Below are positions 1-7,602 of a stretch of DNA of 43,482 nt, one piece after another. Under the pieces are notes generated by a model, which saw nothing but the letters and a program-made list of their open reading frames with translations, did not search any database and was not told the DNA's origin. The position numbers and the translations under genes were made by a program. Origin of the DNA: Candidatus Saccharimonadota bacterium (GTDB lineage: Bacteria; Patescibacteriota; Saccharimonadia; Saccharimonadales; UBA4665); assembly GCA_027346135.1 (NCBI GenBank), contig DAIESS010000003.1, positions 1 through 43,482 of the forward strand. Reading direction: 5' to 3'. Positions within the stretch are counted from its first letter, which is position 1. Every line of letters begins with the position of its first letter.

Positions 1-103
1 AAGTAATGACTATCTTCGATATGATAATTGTTCTATTTCAACGTTGAGCATTATATTTGCGGGTATAAAATAATAAGCGTTAGCACATTATATAGGGGGA
101 TGC

Positions 104-1654
104 ATGAGAGTAAATATCAGGCTATATAGTTCTCTAGTTTTGAGTTTGATAATGATACTGGCTCTACTCACTGTCAATCCGCAGGTGCACGCAACGCCCA
201 CAATCACCGAATCATATATAAGCATCGGTTACAGTTCGACAAATCAACCCGATGAAATCGTGACAGGGTCAGATGGAGCGTTGTGGTTTAAGAATGGGAG
301 TGGATCATTTAGTTTAGGACGACTTACAACGGCAGGCGTATATACCGCGTACACGCCCAGTATAAGCGGTCCTTACCTTACCAAAGACTCAAATGGCGAT
401 ATGTGGGCTAGTTCGTGTGATGCCAACCAAATCAGTAAGGTAAACACTGACGGTACGATAAGTGCTGCTTATGCAATACCGGCTGGCTATACATGTCCTA
501 GGAACATAAGTGGGGACGCAAATAGCAACTTATGGTTTGTGGACCAAAATAGTACAGATGGCAGCTGGATTTTTGTTGCCAAAATGTCCCAAAGTGGCAG
601 TTTTACTACTTACAATATATCGGATTATGGTTATGACGTAGGTAATTTTGCCTCCGGCTCTGACGGTAATGTGTGGTTTGCTATGACAAAAAGTGGCAGT
701 ACGCCTAAAATAGCTAAAATTGATGCGTCGGGTATAATTACGAAATACACATCGCCATGCGGGTCATCAAGGATAGCTGCCGGCCCAGATGGAGCGTTGT
801 GGTATACGTGCGGGAACTACATCGGGCGCATAACTACAGGCGGAGTTATCACGACTTTTGCGCTTGCACCTAACTCCTATCCGGGATATATAACGCAAGG
901 TCCTGATGGAGCCATGTGGTTTACTCAAAGTAATACGGGCGGAACCTATGGTGGTAGTATAGGGCGTATATCTATGAATGGCACGATAAGCGTATACCCT
1001 CTGACGTCTACATCCTCTCCTTCGCCGCGTGGAATCACGACTGGCCCAGATGGAGCATTATGGTTCGCGGAGAGCTCTGCAAACAGGATTGGTAGAATTA
1101 CGATTCCATACCCATCGACGCCTACGAATCTAACTTTGGCGGCCCCGGTGACGAACGGGTCAGCTTCTTTGAGCTGGGACGCATCCGATGCGTCAACCTC
1201 ATATGACGTGTACCGTGACGGAGTAAAAATAGGCAATGTCAGCCAAACGCACTACTATGACAGTGGACTTGCGGAAGGAAGTTATAGCTACTATGTAGAA
1301 GGCGTTAATAGTAGCGGAACAAGTGCGGCCTCTAATACAGTCGCCCTTACTGTGGATAAGACAGGACCTGTTGTCCAGGTTGATAGCCCAGCGGACGGCG
1401 CTACCGTAAGTGGTACCGCCACATTTACGGGGAGTGTTACCGATCCGCACCTCGACTACTATACCTATTACTTAAATAACGATAGCAGTGTAGGCATACC
1501 GTCAGTTACGGTCTGGGCGTCAAAGAATAATGAAACTATCGCAAGTATTAATACCACGGCAGTGGCGAATGGTAACTATCACTTGACATTTGTCGCACGT
1601 GATATAGCCGGTAACTATAGTGTCACAGAGCGGCAAATTACTATAGCTAACTAA
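104..1654 (+). CDS. Secreted Vgb (virginiamycin B lyase)-like beta-propeller protein with C-terminal FN3/Ig-like domains
   Basis: N-terminal signal peptide (LVLSLIMILALLTVNPQVHA); repeated G-x-D/N-G-x-x-W-F motifs (SDGALWF, SDGNVWF, PDGALWY, PDGAMWF, PDGALWF); FN3-like SASLSWDASDASTSYDVYRDG segment followed by Ig-like VDSPADGATVSGTATFTG. GGGGG SD-like run before ATG. Confidence 0.8.
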   Translation: MRVNIRLYSSLVLSLIMILALLTVNPQVHATPTITESYISIGYSSTNQPDEIVTGSDGALWFKNGSGSFSLGRLTTAGVYTAYTPSISGPYLTKDSNGDMWASSCDANQISKVNTDGTISAAYAIPAGYTCPRNISGDANSNLWFVDQNSTDGSWIFVAKMSQSGSFTTYNISDYGYDVGNFASGSDGNVWFAMTKSGSTPKIAKIDASGIITKYTSPCGSSRIAAGPDGALWYTCGNYIGRITTGGVITTFALAPNSYPGYITQGPDGAMWFTQSNTGGTYGGSIGRISMNGTISVYPLTSTSSPSPRGITTGPDGALWFAESSANRIGRITIPYPSTPTNLTLAAPVTNGSASLSWDASDASTSYDVYRDGVKIGNVSQTHYYDSGLAEGSYSYYVEGVNSSGTSAASNTVALTVDKTGPVVQVDSPADGATVSGTATFTGSVTDPHLDYYTYYLNNDSSVGIPSVTVWASKNNETIASINTTAVANGNYHLTFVARDIAGNYSVTERQITIAN

Positions 1655-1798
1655 TGGCTTTTGCCTTAACGTAAAGATATTTTAAATATCGGATTTGCGT
1701 TCGATGGCTTATATTTGCAATAAAAAAGGGTAGCTCTAGCGGTTTAAGTTATTGTTTGGTACCATGAATCTAGCTTATTATTTATGAGGGAAATTAAA

Positions 1799-2788
1799 AT
1801 GATTAAACGCAGATTGTCTGCCTTGCTCGCCAGCGTAGTATTAATTGTAGCGATGGCCAGTAGTTCGTTAGTGCCAGCCTTAGCCGCCACAAGCAGCGTA
1901 GGTGGAAATGGACTAAAGATATCACCAGTCCGAACAGATATAACGATCAACCCAGGCCAGACTCAAACCGTTTCGGTAACAGTTCAGAACGTAACCAGTG
2001 CACCGGCAAGCCTACAGGTCTTAATAAACGACTTTGTGGCCGGAGCAGATGAATCGGGCCAGCCATCACTTTTGCTAGATGCCACCAAGTACGCTCCTAG
2101 CCACAGCCTAAAGCGTTATGTAGCACCAATCCCTGACATAACCCTGCAGCCCAACGAGCAAAAAGTCGTCAAGGTGGAAATCTCGATACCTACTAATGTC
2201 GCTGGCGGTGGTTATTACGGCGCCGTCCGTTTCGCGCCAGCCGGTACAACTCCCGACAAAAACGTGACACTTTCGGCCAGTGTCGGCTCACTAATCTTGG
2301 TCCGCGTACCTGGCGATGTTAAGGATGATTTACGTTTAGCTAGCCTGGACGTCCGTAAGGGCAACAGCGTCCGAGTGTTGTTTACTGACAACAAGGGCAT
2401 TAAGGCTGCTGTTCGTTTCGAGAACAAGGGCAACGTTCAGGAACAGCCATTTGGTAAGTTGCTGCTCAAAAAGGGTGGCAAAACCTTGCAAAGCATCGAA
2501 ATCAACAACACCGACCCACGTGGCAACGTCCTGCCCGACAGCATCCGCAAGTTCGAGGTTAACCTCGACAAAGTCGGTAGCTTTGGTAAGTACACCGTTC
2601 AAGGTAACTTTGGCTACGGCACCGCTGGACAACTCTTGAGCGGCCAAACCACTTTCTACGTTGTGCCACTGGCCGTTGTCGTACTGGCAGTTCTGGTAAT
2701 CCTGGCGATCTTGTTCTTCATCGTTGTCTTCCCGAAGATGGTTCGCAATTACAACCGCAGTGTTGTACGTAAAGCCAGCCGCCGCTAG
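1799..2788 (+). CDS. Secreted/membrane-anchored DUF916-like (Ig-fold) protein
   Basis: Signal peptide, Ig-like 'GLKISPVRTDITINPGQTQTVSVTVQNVTSAPASLQVLINDF', C-terminal TM with basic tail (RNYNRSVVRKASRR). SD GAGGG favours the ATG at 1799 over 1784. Confidence 0.75.
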   Translation: MIKRRLSALLASVVLIVAMASSSLVPALAATSSVGGNGLKISPVRTDITINPGQTQTVSVTVQNVTSAPASLQVLINDFVAGADESGQPSLLLDATKYAPSHSLKRYVAPIPDITLQPNEQKVVKVEISIPTNVAGGGYYGAVRFAPAGTTPDKNVTLSASVGSLILVRVPGDVKDDLRLASLDVRKGNSVRVLFTDNKGIKAAVRFENKGNVQEQPFGKLLLKKGGKTLQSIEINNTDPRGNVLPDSIRKFEVNLDKVGSFGKYTVQGNFGYGTAGQLLSGQTTFYVVPLAVVVLAVLVILAILFFIVVFPKMVRNYNRSVVRKASRR

Positions 2789-2807
2789 AAGAATCTTTTA
2801 AACAAGG

Positions 2808-2844
2808 GACAGTATCGATTGTCTACGAGACAACTGGTACTGTC
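2808..2844. repeat. Long imperfect hairpin downstream of the DUF916-like gene
   Basis: GACAGTA-TCGA-TTGTCT-ACG-AGACAA-CTGG-TACTGTC: two perfectly paired blocks with a symmetric internal bulge, no T tract. Confidence 0.7.
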
Positions 2845-2976
2845 TCGATTCATATATTGACATAAGCGCTATATACACCCGCTGTCAATGGGCGCCTTTC
2901 ATCTGTTACGACCGATACCGTGCTTGTCTTTTTGGCGCATATTGCATATGGTTAATAGTAGGAAAAGCCCTATAAA

Positions 2977-3861
2977 ATGAAAAAATTTAAACGTCTGCTT
3001 TCGGCTCTTGCATTATGCGCACTGATTGTTTTTGGTGGTGCCGTGCCGCAGGTTAGGGCTTTGGGGTCGTCGCAAAATCCGCAATCTGGTTCGGTTGGTC
3101 TGGAAGGCACCGTACCCGGGCCGCCGCCATCGACTGCCGCTACCATCAGTATTCCATCAAATGGCCAGACCTTTACGAGCACGCCAATTACCGTTAGCGG
3201 TCTGTGTACGACCGGCTTGCTCGTCAAGATTTTTTCCAATAACGTCTTTGTGGGCTCGACGATATGTACGAGCGGCAGTTACTCGTTAAAAATTGACCTG
3301 TTTAGTGGCGCCAATGACCTTGTAGCTAGGGTATACGACGCGCTTGATCAAGCCGGGCCGGACTCGGCCGTTATCCGGGTGACCTTTAACGATGCTCAAT
3401 TCATCACGTTCGGCACGCGCGTTACACTTACCAGCACCTATGCCCGCAAAGGTGCTGCACCCGGTCAAGCCTTAACCTGGCCGATCACCTTGAGTGGTGG
3501 ACGGGCTCCATACGCCATAACAGCCGACTGGGGCGACGGCAAGCCGGCTGACCTCATTAGCAAGTCTTTTGCCGAAGAGTTTAACATTTCGCACATTTAT
3601 GACTCAGCTGGTGTTTATAACATAGTTATCAAGGCGACCGATGCCAATGGCGTGTCGGCCTACTTGCAATTAGTCGGTGTTGGCACCGGACAGGTAACGG
3701 GCGGGGCCAACGGTAAGAGCGGTACGACCACAGTCGTCAAGACGCAAATCCTGTGGATTCCATTACTGGGCATTTTGCCACTGCTAGCCATCGCCTTTTG
3801 GCTGGGGCGTCGTCACGAGCTGTTTACGATTCGCAAACGTCTCGAACAAAACCGGCTTTAA
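2977..3861 (+). CDS. Secreted membrane-anchored protein with PKD/Ig-like domains
   Basis: Signal peptide, PKD-like 'ITADWGDGKPADLISKSFAEEFNISHIYDSAGVYNIVIKATDANG', C-terminal TM and basic tail. Confidence 0.75.
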   Translation: MKKFKRLLSALALCALIVFGGAVPQVRALGSSQNPQSGSVGLEGTVPGPPPSTAATISIPSNGQTFTSTPITVSGLCTTGLLVKIFSNNVFVGSTICTSGSYSLKIDLFSGANDLVARVYDALDQAGPDSAVIRVTFNDAQFITFGTRVTLTSTYARKGAAPGQALTWPITLSGGRAPYAITADWGDGKPADLISKSFAEEFNISHIYDSAGVYNIVIKATDANGVSAYLQLVGVGTGQVTGGANGKSGTTTVVKTQILWIPLLGILPLLAIAFWLGRRHELFTIRKRLEQNRL

Positions 3862-3928
3862 GATGGCTAAAATTGCCGGCCGGGCCTTTGTTTGTGTTGC
3901 AGGGCTATAAAAAAGAGCGTAATTTTGC

Positions 3929-3934
3929 TAAAAT
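3929..3934 (+). promoter_or_regulatory. -10 hexamer TAAAAT of mnmA, 9 nt before ATG
   Basis: TAAAAT-agacaggtt-ATG; no room for a conventional SD. Confidence 0.55.
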
Positions 3935-3943
3935 AGACAGGTT

Positions 3944-4990
3944 ATGGCAAAAAAAGTATTTGTTGGTATGAGCGGCGGCGTCGATTCGTCGGTTACGGCG
4001 GCTTTGCTAAAAGAGCAGGGCTACGACGTAACGGGCGTCTACATGAAAAACTGGAGTCAGGATTTGCCGGGCTTTGCTTGCCCGTGGAAAGAAGATTACC
4101 AAGACGCCAAGCGCGTGGCTGTGCAGTTAGGCATCGACTTTAAAATGTACGACTTTGAAAAAGAGTATCGCCATAAGGTCGTCGATTATATGATTGCCGA
4201 GTACCAGGCCGGCCGAACCCCGAACCCCGACATTATGTGTAACCAAGAGGTGAAGTTTAAACTCTTTTTGAATACCGCCCTGGAAGATGGTGCCGATATG
4301 ATTGCCACCGGCCACTACTCGAGGATCAAAGATGGTCAGCTTTTTACAGCCGCCAACGTCGACAAGGACCAATCTTATTTTCTCTACCGCGTAACGGCCG
4401 ATGCGCTCGAACATTCTCTGATGCCGATTGGCGATTTTAAAACCAAAGACGAAGTGCGGGCGGTAGCCAAAAAATTTGGCCTGGCTACGGCCGACAAAAA
4501 GGACAGTCAGGGCATTTGTTTTGTCGGCAAGGTTGGCATTCGTGAATTTTTAGAGCAATTTGTTACGGCCGAACCTGGCGATATTGTCGAACAGAACGGC
4601 ATAAAAATTGGCCGTCATGACGGTGCGCTGTTTTATACCATTGGTCAGCGCCACGGTTTGTATGTTGGCGGCGGCTTGCCGTACTACGTTGTCGGCAAAG
4701 ATATGGCCAAAAACGAAGTCTATGTCACGACCGACTTGCAAGACGAGCGTTTGTGGCGCGAAGAATTGCATTTAACCGATTTGCACTGGATTAATAACGA
4801 ACCGGAATCAGGGCGAAATTACCAAGTCCGGACGCGCTACCGGGCGCCTTTGGTTACGATTGAGGGCATGCAAAAAGATGATGCCGGTCTGCGGCTGAGT
4901 TTAAGCGAAGCTGTACGCGCCATTACGCCCGGCCAATCGGCTGTTATATACGACGGCGACCGCGTTTTGGGCGGCGGTATTGTTGTTTAG
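3944..4990 (+). CDS. mnmA: tRNA-specific 2-thiouridylase MnmA
   Basis: SGGVDSSV PP-loop, GVYMKNW, catalytic-Cys contexts PNPDIMCNQEVKF and SQGICFVGK, TIGQRHGL. Confidence 0.97.
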   Translation: MAKKVFVGMSGGVDSSVTAALLKEQGYDVTGVYMKNWSQDLPGFACPWKEDYQDAKRVAVQLGIDFKMYDFEKEYRHKVVDYMIAEYQAGRTPNPDIMCNQEVKFKLFLNTALEDGADMIATGHYSRIKDGQLFTAANVDKDQSYFLYRVTADALEHSLMPIGDFKTKDEVRAVAKKFGLATADKKDSQGICFVGKVGIREFLEQFVTAEPGDIVEQNGIKIGRHDGALFYTIGQRHGLYVGGGLPYYVVGKDMAKNEVYVTTDLQDERLWREELHLTDLHWINNEPESGRNYQVRTRYRAPLVTIEGMQKDDAGLRLSLSEAVRAITPGQSAVIYDGDRVLGGGIVV

Positions 4991-5247
4991 TCTCTAGTGT
5001 TGTTGAGATTGCAGGGTTGGAGACGTTCGACTTCGGGCGTATTAGTTCCCGGGCACAAAACCTCAACCAGGCCGAGCAAACTCATCATGGCGGCGTCTAC
5101 TTGAACCATGGAATATCGATGGTCACCAACCAATAACTCGCTGTCGGGTGGTAAATTATCGCTTTTTTCGCAGGTTTGTAGCAAGCTCATGCCCAAAAAT
5201 TCGCAGTTTTTGCATTTGTCCGGTATGTAATCAAATAATTTTGCCAT
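4987..5247 (-). CDS. Small Cys-containing hypothetical protein
   Basis: 86-aa ORF with CKNCEFLGMSLLQTC; convergent with mnmA, stop codons overlap (TAA/TAG within 4987-4990). Confidence 0.6.
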   Translation of the reverse strand: MAKLFDYIPDKCKNCEFLGMSLLQTCEKSDNLPPDSELLVGDHRYSMVQVDAAMMSLLGLVEVLCPGTNTPEVERLQPCNLNNTRD

Positions 5248-5306
5248 GATAATTGAAGATTAAATTATGGTAGGTGTAACGAAAAGTGAGCGGTGTATGG
5301 GTGGCT

Positions 5307-5353
5307 GGCACGGCCAGGGTAGCAGAGAAATTCCTCCGTACCATGGCCGTGCC
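5307..5353 (-). terminator. 47-nt long hairpin downstream of the 5364-5831 gene
   Basis: Perfect 10-bp outer stem GGCACGGCCA/TGGCCGTGCC with inner GGTA/TACC pairing; no U tract, so terminator versus other 3' structure is unresolved. Confidence 0.5.
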
Positions 5354-5363
5354 ACTTATCACC

Positions 5364-5831
5364 TCAGAAGTTGAGGTGCTGCACCCACGACAGGAACTCG
5401 GCTGCCTTGCCCGAGAGCCAGACGATCGCGTCTGCTGCCCAGCCCATCGTGAAGAACAGCACGGCGACGATGACCATCAGCCACTTCCATAGGTCGCTCT
5501 TCGAGCGCTGGTTGATGACGGCGAAGGCGATGAACGCGACGATGAGCAACAGGGTGAAGGTGAAGTTTCCTGCTGCCTCTGGAGCACCGTGCTCGACGGC
5601 GAAATTGTCGATCGCCTGGCGGAGGCTGGTGCTGATGTCGTGCAGGACGCCGATGTTGACCACCAGGATCCCGAGGATCAGCAGCAGCGCGGTCGACCGC
5701 CATGCCCCACGCAAGTGGAACAGGCCGTAGAGGCCGAGTGCCGCCAGGATGACAATCACGGCGGCCAGGCCGGTGGAGAAGGTGGTAGTGACCGCGGCGG
5801 GTGCCGTGGCCAGGCTGACAAGCGTGTACAT
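5364..5831 (-). CDS. Small polytopic membrane protein (about 4 TM)
   Basis: 155-aa ORF, multiple hydrophobic segments, GGAG SD before ATG (aacGGAGcgcgtcATG), strong G/C third-position codon bias. Confidence 0.75.
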   Translation of the reverse strand: MYTLVSLATAPAAVTTTFSTGLAAVIVILAALGLYGLFHLRGAWRSTALLLILGILVVNIGVLHDISTSLRQAIDNFAVEHGAPEAAGNFTFTLLLIVAFIAFAVINQRSKSDLWKWLMVIVAVLFFTMGWAADAIVWLSGKAAEFLSWVQHLNF

Positions 5832-5933
5832 GACGCGCTCCGTTCTGTGCCGGTTGGCACGGTCGGTGTTACCTGTGTTTCCGGAATTAAGGCGGAAGGC
5901 CTGGACCTCCCTTGCGGTTCGCCGCGAACGCTA

Positions 5934-5947
5934 GAGCAGCGCTGCTC
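5934..5947. repeat. 14-bp perfect palindrome GAGCAGCGCTGCTC in the leader of the 5364-5831 gene
   Basis: Read directly; next to a second inverted repeat GTTCGC-C-GCGAAC just to its left. Confidence 0.7.
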
Positions 5948-6047
5948 GAACTTTTCGTTACAAATATAACCATACTCTACAAACGTCAAAATGCACAATA
6001 TTAGTCTCGACAACCCTTTATGGATTTATGCTAGAAGGAATTTAGGC

Positions 6048-6145
6048 ATGAAAAAAAGCCGTCATAAGATACAAATTGGGGGAAGGTGAACAAAATGCTC
6101 GCCACATCCTTCTTATTCTCTTAAAACGGCTACCCTCCAGGGTCT
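6048..6145 (-). ncRNA. Structured element A (candidate 3'-UTR/sRNA with intrinsic terminator)
   Basis: Minus strand: ACCCTGGAGGGTAGCCG ... AAGGATGTG ... CCTTCCCCC ... GACGGCTTTTTTT; AGCCG pairs with CGGCT before a T7 tract. Alignable with 6808-6910. Confidence 0.5.
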
Positions 6146-6199
6146 GAATCACCATCATCGATGTGGTGACCAGCTTTCAGCTGAAGGGTTGTTCGTCGA

Positions 6200-6541
6200 T
6201 CAGACACGCCGGTAGCGGCGCACGCGCCAGAGCGTGTAGATCATCAGTCCGAAGGCCGCCGGTACCAGTGGGTCGTCCAATTGACCGAACACCGGTATGG
6301 CTTCGTCGGCGATGTCGAACGGCAGCCACAGTGTCAGGACCTTGGTGGCCAGTTTGACGAAGGCCGCCTCGCGCGGGTTTGCTTTGTAGAGAGCGTAGGC
6401 CTCTCCCCATGAGCGTTTGGTTGGGAGCGGCTCTCCTGCTCGCTCGACGCTCTGTGACTGAACGGGAATGGGCTGCACCCAATCCTGTCGGCCGACGTAG
6501 CCATCCTTGTCCCGGCCCGGGCCGGTCTGTTTGCCGAACAT
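6200..6541 (-). CDS. DUF1232 (YkvA)-like small membrane protein
   Basis: LPFDIADEAIPVFGQLDDPLVPAAFGLMIY resembles the DUF1232 core; SD AAAGGA before ATG; G/C-rich codons. Confidence 0.7.
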   Translation of the reverse strand: MFGKQTGPGRDKDGYVGRQDWVQPIPVQSQSVERAGEPLPTKRSWGEAYALYKANPREAAFVKLATKVLTLWLPFDIADEAIPVFGQLDDPLVPAAFGLMIYTLWRVRRYRRV

Positions 6542-6568
6542 GGTGGTTCCTTTCGGTTGACGGGGTGC

Positions 6569-6661
6569 TTACTGACCGCGTGAGCGGCTGAGGTACTTCT
6601 TGACCCTGAGGAACGTCAGGGAGAGGGCAAAGCCAGCCAACAAGAAGACCAGCGACATCAT
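6569..6661 (-). CDS. 30-aa single-TM microprotein (below the ORF-track threshold)
   Basis: MMSLVFLLAGFALSLTFLRVKKYLSRSRGQ*; near-ideal SD AAGGAG-ttcatc-ATG and a TTGACA-17-TATTAT promoter upstream. Confidence 0.65.
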   Translation of the reverse strand: MMSLVFLLAGFALSLTFLRVKKYLSRSRGQ

Positions 6662-6724
6662 GATGAACTCCTTAAGGATCGGAAGTGCGTAGCACTTCGG
6701 TGAGATTCTTGACGAACTGCGTGC

Positions 6725-6753
6725 ATAATATTCTGGCATAGTTAATTTGTCAA
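6725..6753 (-). promoter_or_regulatory. Sigma70-type promoter TTGACA-17-TATTAT driving the 6661 to 6200 operon
   Basis: Consensus -35 at 6748-6753 and -10 at 6725-6730 (minus strand). Confidence 0.75.
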
Positions 6754-6807
6754 TCTCGTTAGTATAAGCCTGCTTTATAGGACGGACCTATAAAGCAAAA
6801 TTTTGAG

Positions 6808-6910
6808 AATGAAAAAAGCCGCATGGTGAAGAAAGATAAGGGGAAAGATGCGGCCATAGCCAGCATCACATCACTTACTTTCCGCATATGCGGCTTCCCT
6901 CCGGGCCCAG
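6808..6910 (-). ncRNA. Structured element B (homologue of element A) with intrinsic terminator
   Basis: Minus strand: GGGCCCGGAGGGAAGCCGCAT ... GTAAGTGATGTG ... CTTTCCCC ... ATGCGGCTTTTTT; AGCCGCAT/ATGCGGCT stem then T6. Confidence 0.55.
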
Positions 6911-6983
6911 ACAAATCATCGTTGTCTATCTGAGAGTGATCCGGAAGGGAATTCGTCAAGAAGGTTTGGGGGTATGAAAACAT

Positions 6984-7229
6984 CTACTGTCGCTCTTGTT
7001 CGCGGCGTTGGGCCTCGTACTGGCGAGCCTTGCGGCTCAGCACGAACCCTGGCAGCAGGAACATGAGGGCCATGTAGCGCTCGGCATTTGTCATATCCAG
7101 CTTGATGGACATGACAAAGAAAACCGTCAGCACCAGCGATGCGACCTTTTTCCAGCCGTCGGTTATGTCAACCAAAGCGCCGCCCGCTAGGGCTCCGAAG
7201 GCCACGGCAGCAAACAGCAAGATCGTCAT
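6984..7229 (-). CDS. Small membrane protein (81 aa)
   Basis: MTILLFAAVAFGALAGG...; start overlaps the upstream stop as ATGA (7226-7229), indicating translational coupling. Confidence 0.7.
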   Translation of the reverse strand: MTILLFAAVAFGALAGGALVDITDGWKKVASLVLTVFFVMSIKLDMTNAERYMALMFLLPGFVLSRKARQYEAQRREQERQ

Positions 7230-7477
7230 GATCGTGTGTCTTTCTCTTCGGCCTTGTTCTGAACGGGGTTTAGTCCGTTTATGATCGCCTTGGCGAAGCC
7301 GTGAGCGGCCAGATATAGCGCAAAGCCGGTAGCGACCACCAGGGCCATCATGGCAAAGTAGTCCAACATACCGTGGGAAGCTAGGTGTGCGACGATACCT
7401 GTCGTGTAGACAACATCCATCCACACCAGGACCGCAAGCGCCACATAGGGCCATGCCGAAAACAGGTTCTTGTCCAT
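7226..7477 (-). CDS. Small membrane protein (MDKNLFSAWPYVALAVLVWMDVVYTTG...)
   Basis: SD TTTAGGAGaaacATG supports start at 7477 rather than 7555; two hydrophobic segments. Confidence 0.75.
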   Translation of the reverse strand: MDKNLFSAWPYVALAVLVWMDVVYTTGIVAHLASHGMLDYFAMMALVVATGFALYLAAHGFAKAIINGLNPVQNKAEEKDTRS

Positions 7478-7545
7478 GTTTCTCCTAAAGGTACGGAAAC
7501 GCTGTGACGCGCTTCGGGTCGGTTGTTTCTTGACGAAACACAAAG

Positions 7546-7574
7546 ATTCTATCATAGTATGTATAATTTGTCAA
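7546..7574 (-). promoter_or_regulatory. Promoter TTGACA-17-TAGAAT for the 7477 to 6984 operon
   Basis: -35 at 7569-7574 and -10 at 7546-7551 (minus strand). Confidence 0.75.
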
Positions 7575-7595
7575 TATCCACACATCTGTTACAAT
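7568..7595 (+). promoter_or_regulatory. Promoter TTGTCA-16-TACAAT for alaS
   Basis: -10 at 7590-7595, 7 nt before ATG (7603); its -35 overlaps the divergent -35. Confidence 0.7.
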
Positions 7596-7602
7596 AGACA
7601 TC

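Noticed and set aside
5371-5969. Plus-strand ORFs opposite the 5364-5831 gene
   Set aside because: Low-complexity translation; the minus-strand ORF has TMs, an SD and a promoter.
6177-6482. 101-aa alternative-start ORF overlapping the DUF1232-like gene
   Set aside because: Out of frame with the DUF1232 core, Arg/Pro-rich translation, begins at TTG without an SD.
6759-6983. 74-aa minus-strand ORF covering element B
   Set aside because: No SD; sequence is better explained as 3' UTR with a terminator-type stem followed by the next promoter.
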